A stretch of 64,000 nt of DNA from Nitrospirota bacterium (lineage in GTDB: Bacteria > Nitrospirota > Nitrospiria > Nitrospirales > Nitrospiraceae): contig JAUXVD010000004.1 of the NCBI GenBank assembly GCA_030684575.1, positions 62,001 through 126,000 of the forward strand. The letters run 5' to 3'. Positions within the stretch are counted from its first letter, which is position 1; every line of letters begins with the position of its first letter. Below are positions 51,760 to 60,959 of this stretch, one piece after another. The notes beneath the pieces are model-generated. The model made no database searches, was not told the DNA's origin, and saw nothing but the letters and a program-made list of their open reading frames with translations. Made by a program: the position numbers and the translations under genes.

Positions 51760-52305
51760 ATGGTGACGCACCCCTCCATCCTCTTAATCGAAGACAGCCC
51801 TGGCGAATGCGAACTCTTCCGCCTCGCCCTCGCCCAAACCGGCCTCACCGTCGCACTCCATACCGAGCAGGACGCGGATGCCGCCCTCCGTTTCTTAGAT
51901 CACCTGGCAGCCAATATCCCTGGATGTTCCCATGGCGAGGCGGCTGGTGTGGTCTCCACTGCGCGCGTCGAACGAGCACATTCTGATCGTGCGCGTTCCG
52001 CGAGCACAGAGACCATGCCAGCCGTCTCGCCATCCCTGATTCTTCTCGATCTTAATCTACGCGGCCAGGACGGCTGCGACTTCCTGAAGCGGCTCCGATC
52101 CGACCTTCGCTTCTCGACGATCCCCACCATCGTCTTCACCACCTCCGACGATCTAACCGATGTCGCCCGCTGTTATACGAGCGGCGCGAACGGTTATGTG
52201 ATAAAACCAGGGACCTTTACCGAACTCGTTCAATGCATAGGCGATATCTGCCATTATTGGCTCACTCGACATCGCGTTCCTCATATGATTGAAACCCCAT
52301 GCTGA
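51760..52305 (+). CDS. Single-domain response regulator with inserted repeat
   Basis: 181 aa, a stand-alone receiver of the Rcp1-like type: ILLIEDSPGECELFRLAL at the start, phospho-acceptor Asp in LILLDLNLRGQDG, then TIVFTTSDDLTDVARCYTSGANGYVIKP. Between the second helix and the third strand (about residues 52-90) there are ~38 extra residues encoded by a palindromic repeat at 51932-52033. The frame is kept through the insert. Its last bases overlap the RND pump gene (ATGCTGA), so it probably shares the efflux operon. Confidence 0.85.
   Translation: MVTHPSILLIEDSPGECELFRLALAQTGLTVALHTEQDADAALRFLDHLAANIPGCSHGEAAGVVSTARVERAHSDRARSASTETMPAVSPSLILLDLNLRGQDGCDFLKRLRSDLRFSTIPTIVFTTSDDLTDVARCYTSGANGYVIKPGTFTELVQCIGDICHYWLTRHRVPHMIETPC
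51932..52033. repeat. ~100-bp palindromic repeat inside the response-regulator gene, copy B
   Basis: Outer arms ATGGCGAGGCGGCTGG...GGTCTC and GAGACC...CCAGCCGTCTCGCCAT pair over 25 bases with three mismatches. Inside lie two near-identical 20-base direct repeats, GCGCGCGTCGAACGAGCACA (51961) and GTGCGCGTTCCGCGAGCACA (51989). Both inner blocks match those at 4604-4653. Confidence 0.7.
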
Positions 52306-55300
52306 CCCGCGCCTCGCTCAAGAACCCCTACGCCGTCTTTGCGCTCTGCATGATCATGCTCGTGCTCGGGGGCGTGTCCTATCAAAAGATGCGGGTGGAC
52401 ATCTTCCCCGAGATCAAGATTCCGACCATTCTCGTGACGACGTTCTACCGCGGCTTGAGCCCCACCGAAATGGAAGGCGCGATTACGCTCAAGATGGAGC
52501 AGCGGTTCGTCGAAGCGAGCTACGTCGAACATATCGAATCCCAGTCGCTCGCCGGGATGAGCTACATCAAAGTCTTCTTCCAGCCGGAATACAGCATCGA
52601 CTCGGCTCAATCGGAACTGACCAGCCTGGCCTACAGCATCATTCGCCTGCTCCCGCCCGGCGTCTATCCCCCCTCCGTCTATAAATTCGGCGTGGCGAGT
52701 TTGCCGATAGGACTCCTCTCCGTGAGCAGCGAAACACTTGGCGCCAAAGAAATTCGCGACCTTGCCTATTTCAATATCCGTCAACAGATCGCCACGATCC
52801 CCGGTATTTCCTTCGGCCCCCCATTGGGCGGGAAGGTCCGGCAGATCACCGTCTTCCTCGATCAGCAGCGAATGATGGCCCGCGACGTGTCCCCCTCCGA
52901 CGTGGTCAAAGCCGTCAATTCCCAAAGCGCCATCATTCCGGCCGGCAACATGAAGATCGGCGACCTGGATTACTACGTCTACTCCAACAGCCTCATCGAG
53001 GCGGTCGACAAGATCAACGACATCCCGATCAAAATCGTGAACGGCACGCCGATCTTCGTGCGGGATATCGGCACGGCGGCCGACAGCGCCGCGATCCAAA
53101 CCTCGATCGTGCGGGTGAACGGGCGCGAGGCCACCTATATCCCCATCACCAGGCAGGAGGGAGCCAATACGCTGGAAGTGACGGACGGCATCCGCGCCAA
53201 ACTCCAGAAGCTGACGGAAATTCCCGCCGGCACCACGGTCAAATTCATCTACGACCAGTCCCTCTATATCCGGCAGGCGATTGCCAATCTCCAGAAGGAA
53301 GGGCTGCTGGGGGCTGTGCTGGCCGGCCTGATGATCTATCTCTTTCTCAGCAGCATGAAGGCGGCGCTCGTCGTCGGGCTGGCCATTCCCCTCTCGCTGA
53401 CCTCGGCCCTCGTTGCACTCTATTTGACCGGCCAGAGCGTAAACATCATGACACTCGGCGGCTTGGCCCTCGTGATCGGCACCCTACTGGACAACAACAT
53501 CGTCGTGCAGGAGAACCTGCACCGCCATCTGGAGATGGGCAAAGACGGCCGCTCGGCCGCGGAAGACAGCGCGACCGAGCTGACGCTCCCGATCCTGGTC
53601 GCCACGATCTGCATCCTGATCGTGTACCTCCCCATCATGTTCTTCACCGGCATCATCAAATTCCTCTTCGTGCCGCTGGCCATGACCGTGGCCTTTGCGA
53701 TGCTCGCCGACTATGCCGTCTCGATGTCGGTCACGCCGGTGCTCCTCGCCTACTTTTACTCGAAGGGCCATGGCGGGGACGGCACGGAGGAGAGTTCTGC
53801 CTCGACCGGCTGGTTCCGCTATGTCCTGGCCCTTTATATCCCGCTGTTGCGGACGGGCCTGCGCTTCAAGCCGGTCGTGATCGGCTTGGCCCTCCTGGCC
53901 CTCATCGGCACCGCCCTCCTCCTGGCCCCCCGCCTCCATACGGAGTTCTTCCCGCGGATCGACGCAGGCAATTTCACCATGCACATCTCGGCGCCGGAAG
54001 GCTCGCGGATCGAAAAGACGACGGCGATTGTGGCGCAGATCGAAAAGCTGGTGCAGGAGACCATCCCGAAAGGGGACCTGGAAGAGGTCATTTCCAACAC
54101 GGGGCTCTATTTCGGCGATGCGGCCCGCTTCGCGCCGAACACCGGCAACCACACGGCCTTTGTGCTGGTGAACCTCGTGACCGGTCACGAAGGGCGCACG
54201 GACGACTACATCGCCAAGTTACGTACCAGGCTGCACCAAGACTTGCACGGCGTCGAAGTCTCCTTTCAGACCGGCGGCATCATCAGCGACGTGCTGAACT
54301 TCGGCTTGCGCGCGCCGATCGACATTCAAGTGAAGGGGCCGACGCTCGATATCATTCGGTCGGTGGCGGAAGAGATTCAGCAGAAAGTCGCGCGCGTGCC
54401 GAACACGGTGGATGTGCGGATCAAGCAGGGCAAGAGCTACCCGGAGATGCACATCGACGTGGATCGCACTAAGGCGGCCTACTATGGCATTGCGCAGGAT
54501 CGCGTGATCATCGACGTGATCACCGGCATCAGCTCGAACATCGCGCTCAGCCCCAACTACTGGCTCGACCCGAAGACCGCCAATGGGTATTACCTCTTAG
54601 CGCAGTATCCGGAACAGTCCCTGACCAGCACCGAGGACCTGCTCAACATCCCGATCATCGGCGCCCGCACGCAATTGCGGTCCACGTCTTCGCTGACCAC
54701 GACCGGCGCGAGCGGCTCGACGATGGCCCTCCAGAACACCCCCTTCGCCGGGCGGCAGATGGAACTGTCCAGCGGCTACTACGCATCCGGGGACGAGCGG
54801 CGGGGACCGCCTGTGCTCCTCCGGGACGTGGCGTCCTTGTCTTTCAAGACCGGGCCGGACTCCGTGGACCATTACGATCTGTCGCGATTGATCGACGTGC
54901 TGATTACTCCGGTCGGCAACGACCTGGGCCATGTCGCGAAAGACATTGAAGCCGTCCTGGCGACCATCACGCTCCCGAAGGATGTAACCATTCAGCTCCG
55001 CGGTGAAGTCGCCAACATGCGTGGCGCCATCAACAACTTTGCCTTCGCCCTGCCCCTTGCCGTGCTGCTGATCTATCTCGTAATGGTGGGACTCTTCCGC
55101 TCTCTGGTCGATCCCCTGATCATCCTGGTGGCAGTGCCATTGGGCTGGATCGGCACGGTGCTGTTACTGCTGCTGACCGACACCTCGGTCAACGTGGAAT
55201 CCATGATCGGCACCCTCATGATGATGGGCATCGTGGTCTCCAACAGCATTTTGCTGGTCGACTCCGCCAACCGCCGGGTACGCGCCGGCGCGACCGCAGA

Positions 55301-55571
55301 GGAGGCCGTGTTCCAGGCCGGCACCAGCCGCATTCGCCCGATTCTGATGACGGCCCTCGCGACGATCCTCGGCCTGCTGCCGTTGGCGCTGGGCTTCGGT
55401 GAAGGCAACGAGACGATGGTGCCCCTGGCCCGCGCAGTCGTCGGCGGCCTCGCCGTTTCCACCGTCATGACCCTGCTCGTGGTGCCGGTGATGCATGTGC
55501 TGGTCTTGGGCCGACGCGTGCACATCCATGAATTGCCAACGACCCCGCCCGCTTCTGCCGAGGAGATCTAG
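52299..55571 (+). CDS. RND-family efflux pump (inner-membrane subunit)
   Basis: 1090 aa, 12 membrane segments, the AcrB/HAE1-like proton antiporter. N-terminal segment NPYAVFALCMIMLVLGGVSY, QKMRVDIFPEIKIPTILVTT, the pore-domain repeats, and C-terminal helices (MMMGIVVSNSILLVDSANRR, RPILMTALATILGLLPLALG). In TM4 the usual adjacent Asp pair reads LLDNNIVVQEN, so only the first Asp is present. The pump gene comes first, then adaptor, then outer-membrane channel, an order less common than adaptor first. It overlaps the response regulator by 7 bases. Substrate unknown. Confidence 0.94.
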   Translation: MLTRASLKNPYAVFALCMIMLVLGGVSYQKMRVDIFPEIKIPTILVTTFYRGLSPTEMEGAITLKMEQRFVEASYVEHIESQSLAGMSYIKVFFQPEYSIDSAQSELTSLAYSIIRLLPPGVYPPSVYKFGVASLPIGLLSVSSETLGAKEIRDLAYFNIRQQIATIPGISFGPPLGGKVRQITVFLDQQRMMARDVSPSDVVKAVNSQSAIIPAGNMKIGDLDYYVYSNSLIEAVDKINDIPIKIVNGTPIFVRDIGTAADSAAIQTSIVRVNGREATYIPITRQEGANTLEVTDGIRAKLQKLTEIPAGTTVKFIYDQSLYIRQAIANLQKEGLLGAVLAGLMIYLFLSSMKAALVVGLAIPLSLTSALVALYLTGQSVNIMTLGGLALVIGTLLDNNIVVQENLHRHLEMGKDGRSAAEDSATELTLPILVATICILIVYLPIMFFTGIIKFLFVPLAMTVAFAMLADYAVSMSVTPVLLAYFYSKGHGGDGTEESSASTGWFRYVLALYIPLLRTGLRFKPVVIGLALLALIGTALLLAPRLHTEFFPRIDAGNFTMHISAPEGSRIEKTTAIVAQIEKLVQETIPKGDLEEVISNTGLYFGDAARFAPNTGNHTAFVLVNLVTGHEGRTDDYIAKLRTRLHQDLHGVEVSFQTGGIISDVLNFGLRAPIDIQVKGPTLDIIRSVAEEIQQKVARVPNTVDVRIKQGKSYPEMHIDVDRTKAAYYGIAQDRVIIDVITGISSNIALSPNYWLDPKTANGYYLLAQYPEQSLTSTEDLLNIPIIGARTQLRSTSSLTTTGASGSTMALQNTPFAGRQMELSSGYYASGDERRGPPVLLRDVASLSFKTGPDSVDHYDLSRLIDVLITPVGNDLGHVAKDIEAVLATITLPKDVTIQLRGEVANMRGAINNFAFALPLAVLLIYLVMVGLFRSLVDPLIILVAVPLGWIGTVLLLLLTDTSVNVESMIGTLMMMGIVVSNSILLVDSANRRVRAGATAEEAVFQAGTSRIRPILMTALATILGLLPLALGFGEGNETMVPLARAVVGGLAVSTVMTLLVVPVMHVLVLGRRVHIHELPTTPPASAEEI

Positions 55572-55575
55572 GACC

Positions 55576-56808
55576 ATGTCGAACCGTTCCGTCTACATCG
55601 TCGCCGCCCTGCTGTTGCTCCTGATCGGCTGTGATAAAGAGGAGCCTGCGAAGAAGACCGCATCTGGCGCCGCGGCGCCAGCCGGCTCCAGCCAGGAGCA
55701 GACCGAAGCCGTGGCACAGAGCGACAGCCAGCCGGTAGACGTACAGGTGACGAAGCCGACCAGGCGCCTGTTGGTCTACAGCGTCACCCTGCCGGCGAAT
55801 GTCTCGCCGCGTTATCAAACCACGCTCTACGCGAAGGTATCGGGCTATCTGAAATGGATCGGGCCAGATAAAGGCGATGCGGTCAAGAAGGATCAGGTCC
55901 TGGCGGTTATCGATGCGCCGGAAGTCGAGGAGCAGTATCATCAGGCCCAGTCCGACTACCATATCAAGCGCCTGACGTCGGAACGGTTGGCCAAGGTCTG
56001 GAAGGAATCGCCGGACGTGATCGCCAAGCAGGATGTCGATGTCGCAGAGGCGGCGACCCAGGGGGCCAAACATCTCGTGGACCAGCGGATGGCCCTTCGC
56101 GACTACACCAAAGTTCGCGCGCCATATGCCGGCATCATTACGGCCCGCTTTGCCGATCCCGGCGCGCTGATCCAGGTCGCCACGGCCTCGTCGTCCGGAG
56201 CGATTCCCCTCTTCACGATCATGGATCTCGATACGGTGCGCGTCTATACGAATGTGCCACAGGACGATTCACCCTGGGTACAGCCCGGCATCACCAAGGC
56301 CAGCGTGATCGTCAAGGGATTGGAGGGGCGCTCGTTTACCGGGACCGTCACCCGTTCGACCCTGGCGCTCGATCCCTCGACGCGCAGCCTGCTCGTCGAG
56401 ATCGACCTGCCGAACCCCGACCATGCGCTCCGCCCCGGCACCTTCGTGGAAGTGGCTCTCGGATTGCGGGAAATTCCCGATGCGCTCGTGCTCCCGCCTC
56501 AAGCCGTGATCAGCGGGCCCAAAGGGAAGTCGGTGTTCATCGTCGACGCCAGCCGCGCAAAGTCGGTACCGGTACAAACCGGTATCAGCGACGGCCGCTG
56601 GATCGAGATTACCTCCGGCCTGTCAGGCGACGAGGAGGTCGTCGTCGTCGGAAAGCGCAAACTGGTCGATCGTTCGCTCGTTTCTCCGGCTCCGTTCAAC
56701 CTGCCGGAAGGGAAACCGGCCCAGCAGAAATTCGAGCGCCGCTCGCCTGGCGCATCAGGCCCGGCTGCCACGCATACAGACAAGGCTTTGCCCACGAACC
56801 CCAAATAA
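55576..56808 (+). CDS. RND periplasmic adaptor (membrane fusion) lipoprotein
   Basis: 410 aa from ATG 55576 (GGAGATCTAGGACC upstream). The signal ends in the lipobox LLIGC (residue 16 lipidated). The lipoyl half-motif is LYAKVSGYLKWIGPDKGDAVKKDQVLAVIDAPE. The alpha-hairpin and the second half (DYTKVRAPYAGIITARFADPGALIQ) follow, then a beta-barrel domain (VRVYTNVPQ). A Pro/Ser tail of ~25 residues ends the protein. It starts 4 bp after the pump gene and links pump to channel. Confidence 0.94.
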   Translation: MSNRSVYIVAALLLLLIGCDKEEPAKKTASGAAAPAGSSQEQTEAVAQSDSQPVDVQVTKPTRRLLVYSVTLPANVSPRYQTTLYAKVSGYLKWIGPDKGDAVKKDQVLAVIDAPEVEEQYHQAQSDYHIKRLTSERLAKVWKESPDVIAKQDVDVAEAATQGAKHLVDQRMALRDYTKVRAPYAGIITARFADPGALIQVATASSSGAIPLFTIMDLDTVRVYTNVPQDDSPWVQPGITKASVIVKGLEGRSFTGTVTRSTLALDPSTRSLLVEIDLPNPDHALRPGTFVEVALGLREIPDALVLPPQAVISGPKGKSVFIVDASRAKSVPVQTGISDGRWIEITSGLSGDEEVVVVGKRKLVDRSLVSPAPFNLPEGKPAQQKFERRSPGASGPAATHTDKALPTNPK

Positions 56809-56845
56809 CGCTCACAGACCTATCGACATGACCAGAGGAGGTCCT

Positions 56846-58216
56846 ATGCATCGCACGATCACTCGCAGCCTGATCGCATGTACGATCCTTGCCGCGCTTG
56901 GCGGAGCAGCCCCAGCCTCGGCACAACCGCTGTCGCGCGCAGCTGAACCGCCGCCACGCGGAGGCTTCCTCGGCCTGCAACAGGCCGTCGAGATGGCGCT
57001 GCAGAGCCATCCATCGGTCCAGGAGGGTAACGCCAACCTGAAAGCCTCCGAAGCGAGAACGCAGCAGACCCGTTCGCTCTATTATCCGCAAGTCTACGCG
57101 AACGCCGACACCACGGCCGGGGCGGGACGGCCCAACCCTCGCTTTCTCGTCGGCGGCGCCCTGCTCCAACAGAACCAAAGCATCTTTGCCGCGGGCGTGA
57201 TCGCCAACCAACGTATCTACGATTTCGGAGTGACCAGCAACCTGGTCGAATCCTCACAGCTGGCCGAGCGTGCCCAGGGGCAGGATGTGAATGCACGGCG
57301 CGCCCTCGTGGTCTTGAACGTGCAGCGCACCTACTTAAACAGCCTTAAACGGCGCAAGCTGGTGCAGATTGCGGAGGAAACCGTGCGTGAGCGGGGCCTG
57401 ATCGCCGGCCAGATCGAGGCGCTCTACCGCCAGCAACTCAAATCCAAGCTGGATTGGAACCTCGTGCGGGTCGAACTCGTCAATGCCGAGTCGTTCCTGA
57501 TTCGCAGCCGCAACGATTTGAAGTCCAGCTATGCAGACCTCAATCGGGCCATGGGCATGGCGGGCCAAGACGATTATGTGCTGGAAGATCTGGCCATCGA
57601 CGTCAAGCCGACTCGCCCATTGGATACGTTGATCGGTGAAAGTCTCTCTCACCCTGAAATCCAACGGCTCAAAGAACAAACAGCTTCGGCGGAAGCGAAG
57701 TTGCGCGCCACGAAACAGCAATATCTCCCGACGATCTCGGCGCTGGCAAGCGGAGGCACCTTCGAGCCCTTCGATGCCAGGCAGAATCAGGCAACGGGAG
57801 GTTGGTGGACGGCGGGAGCCCTGGTGTCGATGCCCCTCTTCACGGGATTTCTGATCGAGAACCAAGTCCATGAGGCACGCGCGCAACGAAACGCCTCGGA
57901 TGCGGCGACCACGAACGTCGAGCAGGCGCTCACACAGCAAGTCACGAACGCCTACCTCGACACCATCACCTTCGTGCAGCAAATCAAGCTGGCGGAGGAA
58001 CAGGTCAAAACGGCGCAGGAATCCCTGCAACTGGCGAAACAACGCTACAAACTCGGCCTCGGCACTGTGGTGGAAGTGACCCAATCGGAAGTCGCCGTCA
58101 CGGCGGCACAAACCAGGCTGGCAGAATCGCAGTTCGACTATAAGATTGCCGAAGTGACCCTCGCCTATTCAGCAGGAGGCCGCGGCCAGCTGGAGGCCGA
58201 TTCGGCGATGCGCTAG
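56846..58216 (+). CDS. TolC-family outer-membrane efflux protein
   Basis: 456 aa from ATG 56846 (AGAGGAGGTCCT upstream; ATG 56828 is not needed). A signal peptide ends near residue 27 (PASA). Two OEP repeats follow, each with long coiled-coil helices: GLQQAVEMALQSHPSVQEGNANLKASEART and YYPQVYANADTT in the first, HPEIQRLKEQTASAEAKLRATKQQYLPTIS and ETAQESLQLAKQRYKLGLGTVVEVTQSE-like in the second. It completes the RND tripartite system. It is followed by a dispersed repeat, where transcription may end. Confidence 0.93.
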   Translation: MHRTITRSLIACTILAALGGAAPASAQPLSRAAEPPPRGGFLGLQQAVEMALQSHPSVQEGNANLKASEARTQQTRSLYYPQVYANADTTAGAGRPNPRFLVGGALLQQNQSIFAAGVIANQRIYDFGVTSNLVESSQLAERAQGQDVNARRALVVLNVQRTYLNSLKRRKLVQIAEETVRERGLIAGQIEALYRQQLKSKLDWNLVRVELVNAESFLIRSRNDLKSSYADLNRAMGMAGQDDYVLEDLAIDVKPTRPLDTLIGESLSHPEIQRLKEQTASAEAKLRATKQQYLPTISALASGGTFEPFDARQNQATGGWWTAGALVSMPLFTGFLIENQVHEARAQRNASDAATTNVEQALTQQVTNAYLDTITFVQQIKLAEEQVKTAQESLQLAKQRYKLGLGTVVEVTQSEVAVTAAQTRLAESQFDYKIAEVTLAYSAGGRGQLEADSAMR

Positions 58217-58304
58217 AGGGCGGCGCTCGTCGCTCACGACCAAAGCACTCAGCCGTCAGCTTTCAGCTATCAGTTTTAACGGTCGCTCTTAGGCGAATGC
58301 TCCC

Positions 58305-58430
58305 GCAGGCTGCTCAAAACGTTCGTCCAGCAAGGCCGCAGGCGAGTCGACACCGGAGGCGTACCCTAGGGGTACGTTGAGGATGGCGATGAGCCGAGAA
58401 CGGAGCTGGCGGACGTTTTCAGCGGCCTGC
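58305..58430. repeat. ~130-bp dispersed repeat, copy 1
   Basis: Begins GCAGGCTGCTCAAAA and ends TTTTCAGCGGCCTGC, with a central GTACCC-TAG-GGGTAC hairpin and the block GATGAGCCGAGAACG. It is ~80% identical to 60822-60959. Its right end supplies the TGA stop (58421-58419) of the lipoprotein gene. This type of element recurs in Nitrospira genomes to my knowledge. Confidence 0.85.
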
Positions 58431-59129
58431 CAGAGAGGCGATGGGGCCGAAGTTAACCTTCATGAGATCGATCACGAACTCATCTTTCGTGTTGGCCAAC
58501 AGCGTGTCGATAAAACTGTGCCGCTGGACGACTATGGCCTCACTCGGATCGAAGAAAAGCTCGAATCCCTTCGCGGCAGTCGGGCGCATGGGGTAACGAC
58601 GATCGTAAATCATCCCATAGGTTGGAATGCCATACACGATCTGCCAATTTCCCAAGATGAGATGTAACTCCGTCCCGTGGAGATAGAGGCCGCCAGACGT
58701 AATGACGCGCTTCGCGGAGGTTTGCGGCTGGCTGAGATAAAACGTCACGCGTTCGTCCGGTTGAGCGATGGCCAGCGCCTCGGCGATCTGCCGCGATAAT
58801 AGCGTGATCTCGTCGGGGCGAAACGCCGGCATCAGCGGCGCCTCGCCCTGCGTCCACTTCTGTAACCAGATCCGATGTTCTTTGACCGAAATGCCGCTGA
58901 GGATGTGAGCCAGATCTTCGTATCGCATCGACTTCGGATGGTCATGCGCGCTAGGTGGCCATTCCGGCAGAACGGCGTCATCATGCTCAAGCCTGACGAA
59001 GTTGACTGGGTCTTCATAGACCGCGCGATAGGGCACGATGGGAATGGCACATCCGGCCAAGACAAGAACCGCACACAAAAGTGATGCGTGACGCGCGATG
59101 CGTGATCGGTACCACTTCACAGCTGACAT
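58419..59129 (-). CDS. Lipoprotein of unknown function
   Basis: 236 aa from ATG 59129; a GTG nine codons upstream is possible. The signal (SLLCAVLVLAGC) ends in a lipobox. The mature part contains YEDLAHILSGISV, RPDEITLLSRQIAEALAIAQPDERVTFYLSQP and LHLILGNWQIVYGIPTYG segments; no known catalytic motif is seen. The C-terminal end runs into a dispersed repeat, whose CTGAAAA provides the stop codon, so the original C-terminus may have been changed by the repeat. Confidence 0.8.
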   Translation of the reverse strand: MSAVKWYRSRIARHASLLCAVLVLAGCAIPIVPYRAVYEDPVNFVRLEHDDAVLPEWPPSAHDHPKSMRYEDLAHILSGISVKEHRIWLQKWTQGEAPLMPAFRPDEITLLSRQIAEALAIAQPDERVTFYLSQPQTSAKRVITSGGLYLHGTELHLILGNWQIVYGIPTYGMIYDRRYPMRPTAAKGFELFFDPSEAIVVQRHSFIDTLLANTKDEFVIDLMKVNFGPIASLAGR

Positions 59130-59178
59130 CGTCACTGCCGCCTCATCACTGATCACACATCACCCATCACAGCATTCA

Positions 59179-59688
59179 TTAGTCCGTAATCGCGACCGTC
59201 ATCTCAACACGCTCCAGCGGATTGTCCCGCCCGTCGCGCTTCATGGCGACCACCTTGTCTACGACGTCCAATCCGCTGACCACTTCGCCGAATGCGGTGT
59301 ACTGCCAATCGAGAAAGTTCGCGTCCGCCACGCAGATGAAAAACTGCGAACCGGCGCTGTCCGGCTCGTTCGAACGGGCCATGGAGAGAACCCCGCGCTT
59401 GTGCGGCTTGCTGTTGAACTCGGCCTTGATCTGATACCCAGGCCCGCCCATGCCGTGCGACGCACGGTCTGGATTCTTGCTGTTGGGATCGCCGCCCTGG
59501 ATCATGAAGCCTGGAATGACTCGATGAAAAGTCGTGTTGTTATAAACGCCTTCTTGGGCCAATTTCGTGAAGTTCTTCACGTGACCTGGCGCCACATCGT
59601 GAAAAAACTTCAGGACGATCTCGCCCAACTGGACTCCCTTGCTGCTAACGGTAATGGTCGCGCGCGTCTTCTCCGTCGGCTCTGACAT
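59179..59688 (-). CDS. Peptidyl-prolyl cis-trans isomerase (cyclophilin)
   Basis: 169 aa single-domain cyclophilin, cytosolic (no signal peptide). The active-site set is complete: FHRVIPGFMIQGGDP (catalytic Arg), MARSNEPDSAGSQFFI and FLDWQYTAFGEVVSG (a Trp for ligand binding). AAAGGGATGAGACG precedes ATG 59688; longer readings upstream overlap the propeller gene. It probably assists folding of cytosolic proteins. It is 19 bp after the Ycf48-like gene. Confidence 0.95.
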   Translation of the reverse strand: MSEPTEKTRATITVSSKGVQLGEIVLKFFHDVAPGHVKNFTKLAQEGVYNNTTFHRVIPGFMIQGGDPNSKNPDRASHGMGGPGYQIKAEFNSKPHKRGVLSMARSNEPDSAGSQFFICVADANFLDWQYTAFGEVVSGLDVVDKVVAMKRDGRDNPLERVEMTVAITD

Positions 59689-59707
59689 CGTCTCATCCCT
59701 TTCTTGG

Positions 59708-60736
59708 TTAGCGAAAACTGAAGGGAGCCGGAGACTCCCCTCCCTCAATGCCCTGATTGATGGAACTCCACGTCCGCCCGTCGTCGTCGCTCCGGAAGGC
59801 CCCCTCGCTCGTCCCGGCATAGAGGATTCCGGCGCCAGACTGGATCAACACCTGGACCGACATGCTCGTCAGTCCCTTGTTGAGCGGTACCCACTGGCGG
59901 CCCTTATCGACCGTCTTGAAAATACCGTGGCCCGTGGCCACAAAAAGCCCACGGCTATTGAAGAGAATTCCGCGGATGGAATCATTCGGCAAGGCCCGGC
60001 TGATGGGCTGCCAGTTCAGGCCTCCGTCGCCACTGCGAAAGACCCCGCCGTCGAACGTGCCGGCATAGATATTCCCCTCGGAATCGACCGTCAGCACGCG
60101 AATGAAGTTTTCGATCATGCCTTCATGGTCTTTGAGCCCCTGTTGCTGACGCACCCAGCCGGCTGATTGTGGCTTAAATCGCAGGATCCCTTTTCCTGAC
60201 GTGCCTGCAAACAGCGTCCCATCGGACGAGAGAACTAACGTATGCACCAGGATGTCGTCTAAGCCGGTCGTCACCGGCGACCACCGGTCTCCTTTTGCGT
60301 TCAGCCGATAGGCCCCGCCACTCGTCCCGGCGTATAATGTGTCCCCCGCCGCCAAGAGCGATTTGACTTCGAGATGCTTGAGCCCGGTATTGACCGCCTG
60401 CCAACTCTTGCCCTGGTCGCGCGAGCGAAAGACCCCGCCACGGAAGGTGCCGGCATAGATTGCGCCGTCTTTTCCCGTGGTCAACGTTAGAATGAACGGA
60501 TCGGTCACGCCCTGGCCCGATCTCGCCCAGGTCGCACCTCGGTCCTCGCTGCGGAAGAGGCCATGGCCGAACGAACCGGCATAGACCAGATCGCTCCCGA
60601 CAGTCGTGAGGGCTTGAATGCTGGTCAGTTCTTGCACGGGCTGCTGAATCTGAGACAGACCAGGCTCCGCAACACCCAACATAGCGGTACCGACACAGAG
60701 TAGAAACAAGGCCAGCCTGATTCCGAAACGATTCAT
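59708..60736 (-). CDS. Secreted Ycf48-like/BNR beta-propeller protein
   Basis: 342 aa from ATG 60736 (GGGAAGGACTGAG upstream). The signal peptide ends near residue 28. At least six repeats follow, each with the BNR/Asp-box signature S-D-G-G-T-W or variant (RSEDRGATWARS, RSRDQGKSWQAV, RSGDGGLNWQPI, KTVDKGRQWVPL, RSDDDGRTWSSI) and LYAGT strands. These make a 7-bladed propeller such as in Ycf48, an assembly factor, or glycan-binding proteins. The partner is unknown. Confidence 0.88.
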   Translation of the reverse strand: MNRFGIRLALFLLCVGTAMLGVAEPGLSQIQQPVQELTSIQALTTVGSDLVYAGSFGHGLFRSEDRGATWARSGQGVTDPFILTLTTGKDGAIYAGTFRGGVFRSRDQGKSWQAVNTGLKHLEVKSLLAAGDTLYAGTSGGAYRLNAKGDRWSPVTTGLDDILVHTLVLSSDGTLFAGTSGKGILRFKPQSAGWVRQQQGLKDHEGMIENFIRVLTVDSEGNIYAGTFDGGVFRSGDGGLNWQPISRALPNDSIRGILFNSRGLFVATGHGIFKTVDKGRQWVPLNKGLTSMSVQVLIQSGAGILYAGTSEGAFRSDDDGRTWSSINQGIEGGESPAPFSFR

Positions 60737-60821
60737 CTCAGTCCTTCCCGCATGATGTTGTCTAGCAGACTGCGAAAAACAGGGTAGACCTATTCTGTAT
60801 AACACGGCGGCTTCCTTCGCT

Positions 60822-60959
60822 GCAGGCTGCTCAAAAAGGCCGTCCAGCAAGGCCGCAGGCGAATCGAACCCGGAGGCGTACCCTCAAGGGTACGTTGAGG
60901 ATTTCGATGAGCCGAGAACGATGCTGGCGGACGTTTTCAGCATCCTGTCAGCAGCCTGC
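60822..60959. repeat. ~130-bp dispersed repeat, copy 2
   Basis: GCAGGCTGCTCAAAA at the left, GACGTTTTCAGCATCCTGTCAGCAGCCTGC-type end at the right (ending with GCAGCCTGC). The centre has GTACCCT-CA-AGGGTAC. It abuts the tatC stop (TAG, 60961-60959). Compared with copy 1 it has an extra 11-base unit near the right end (CAGCATCCTGT). Confidence 0.85.
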
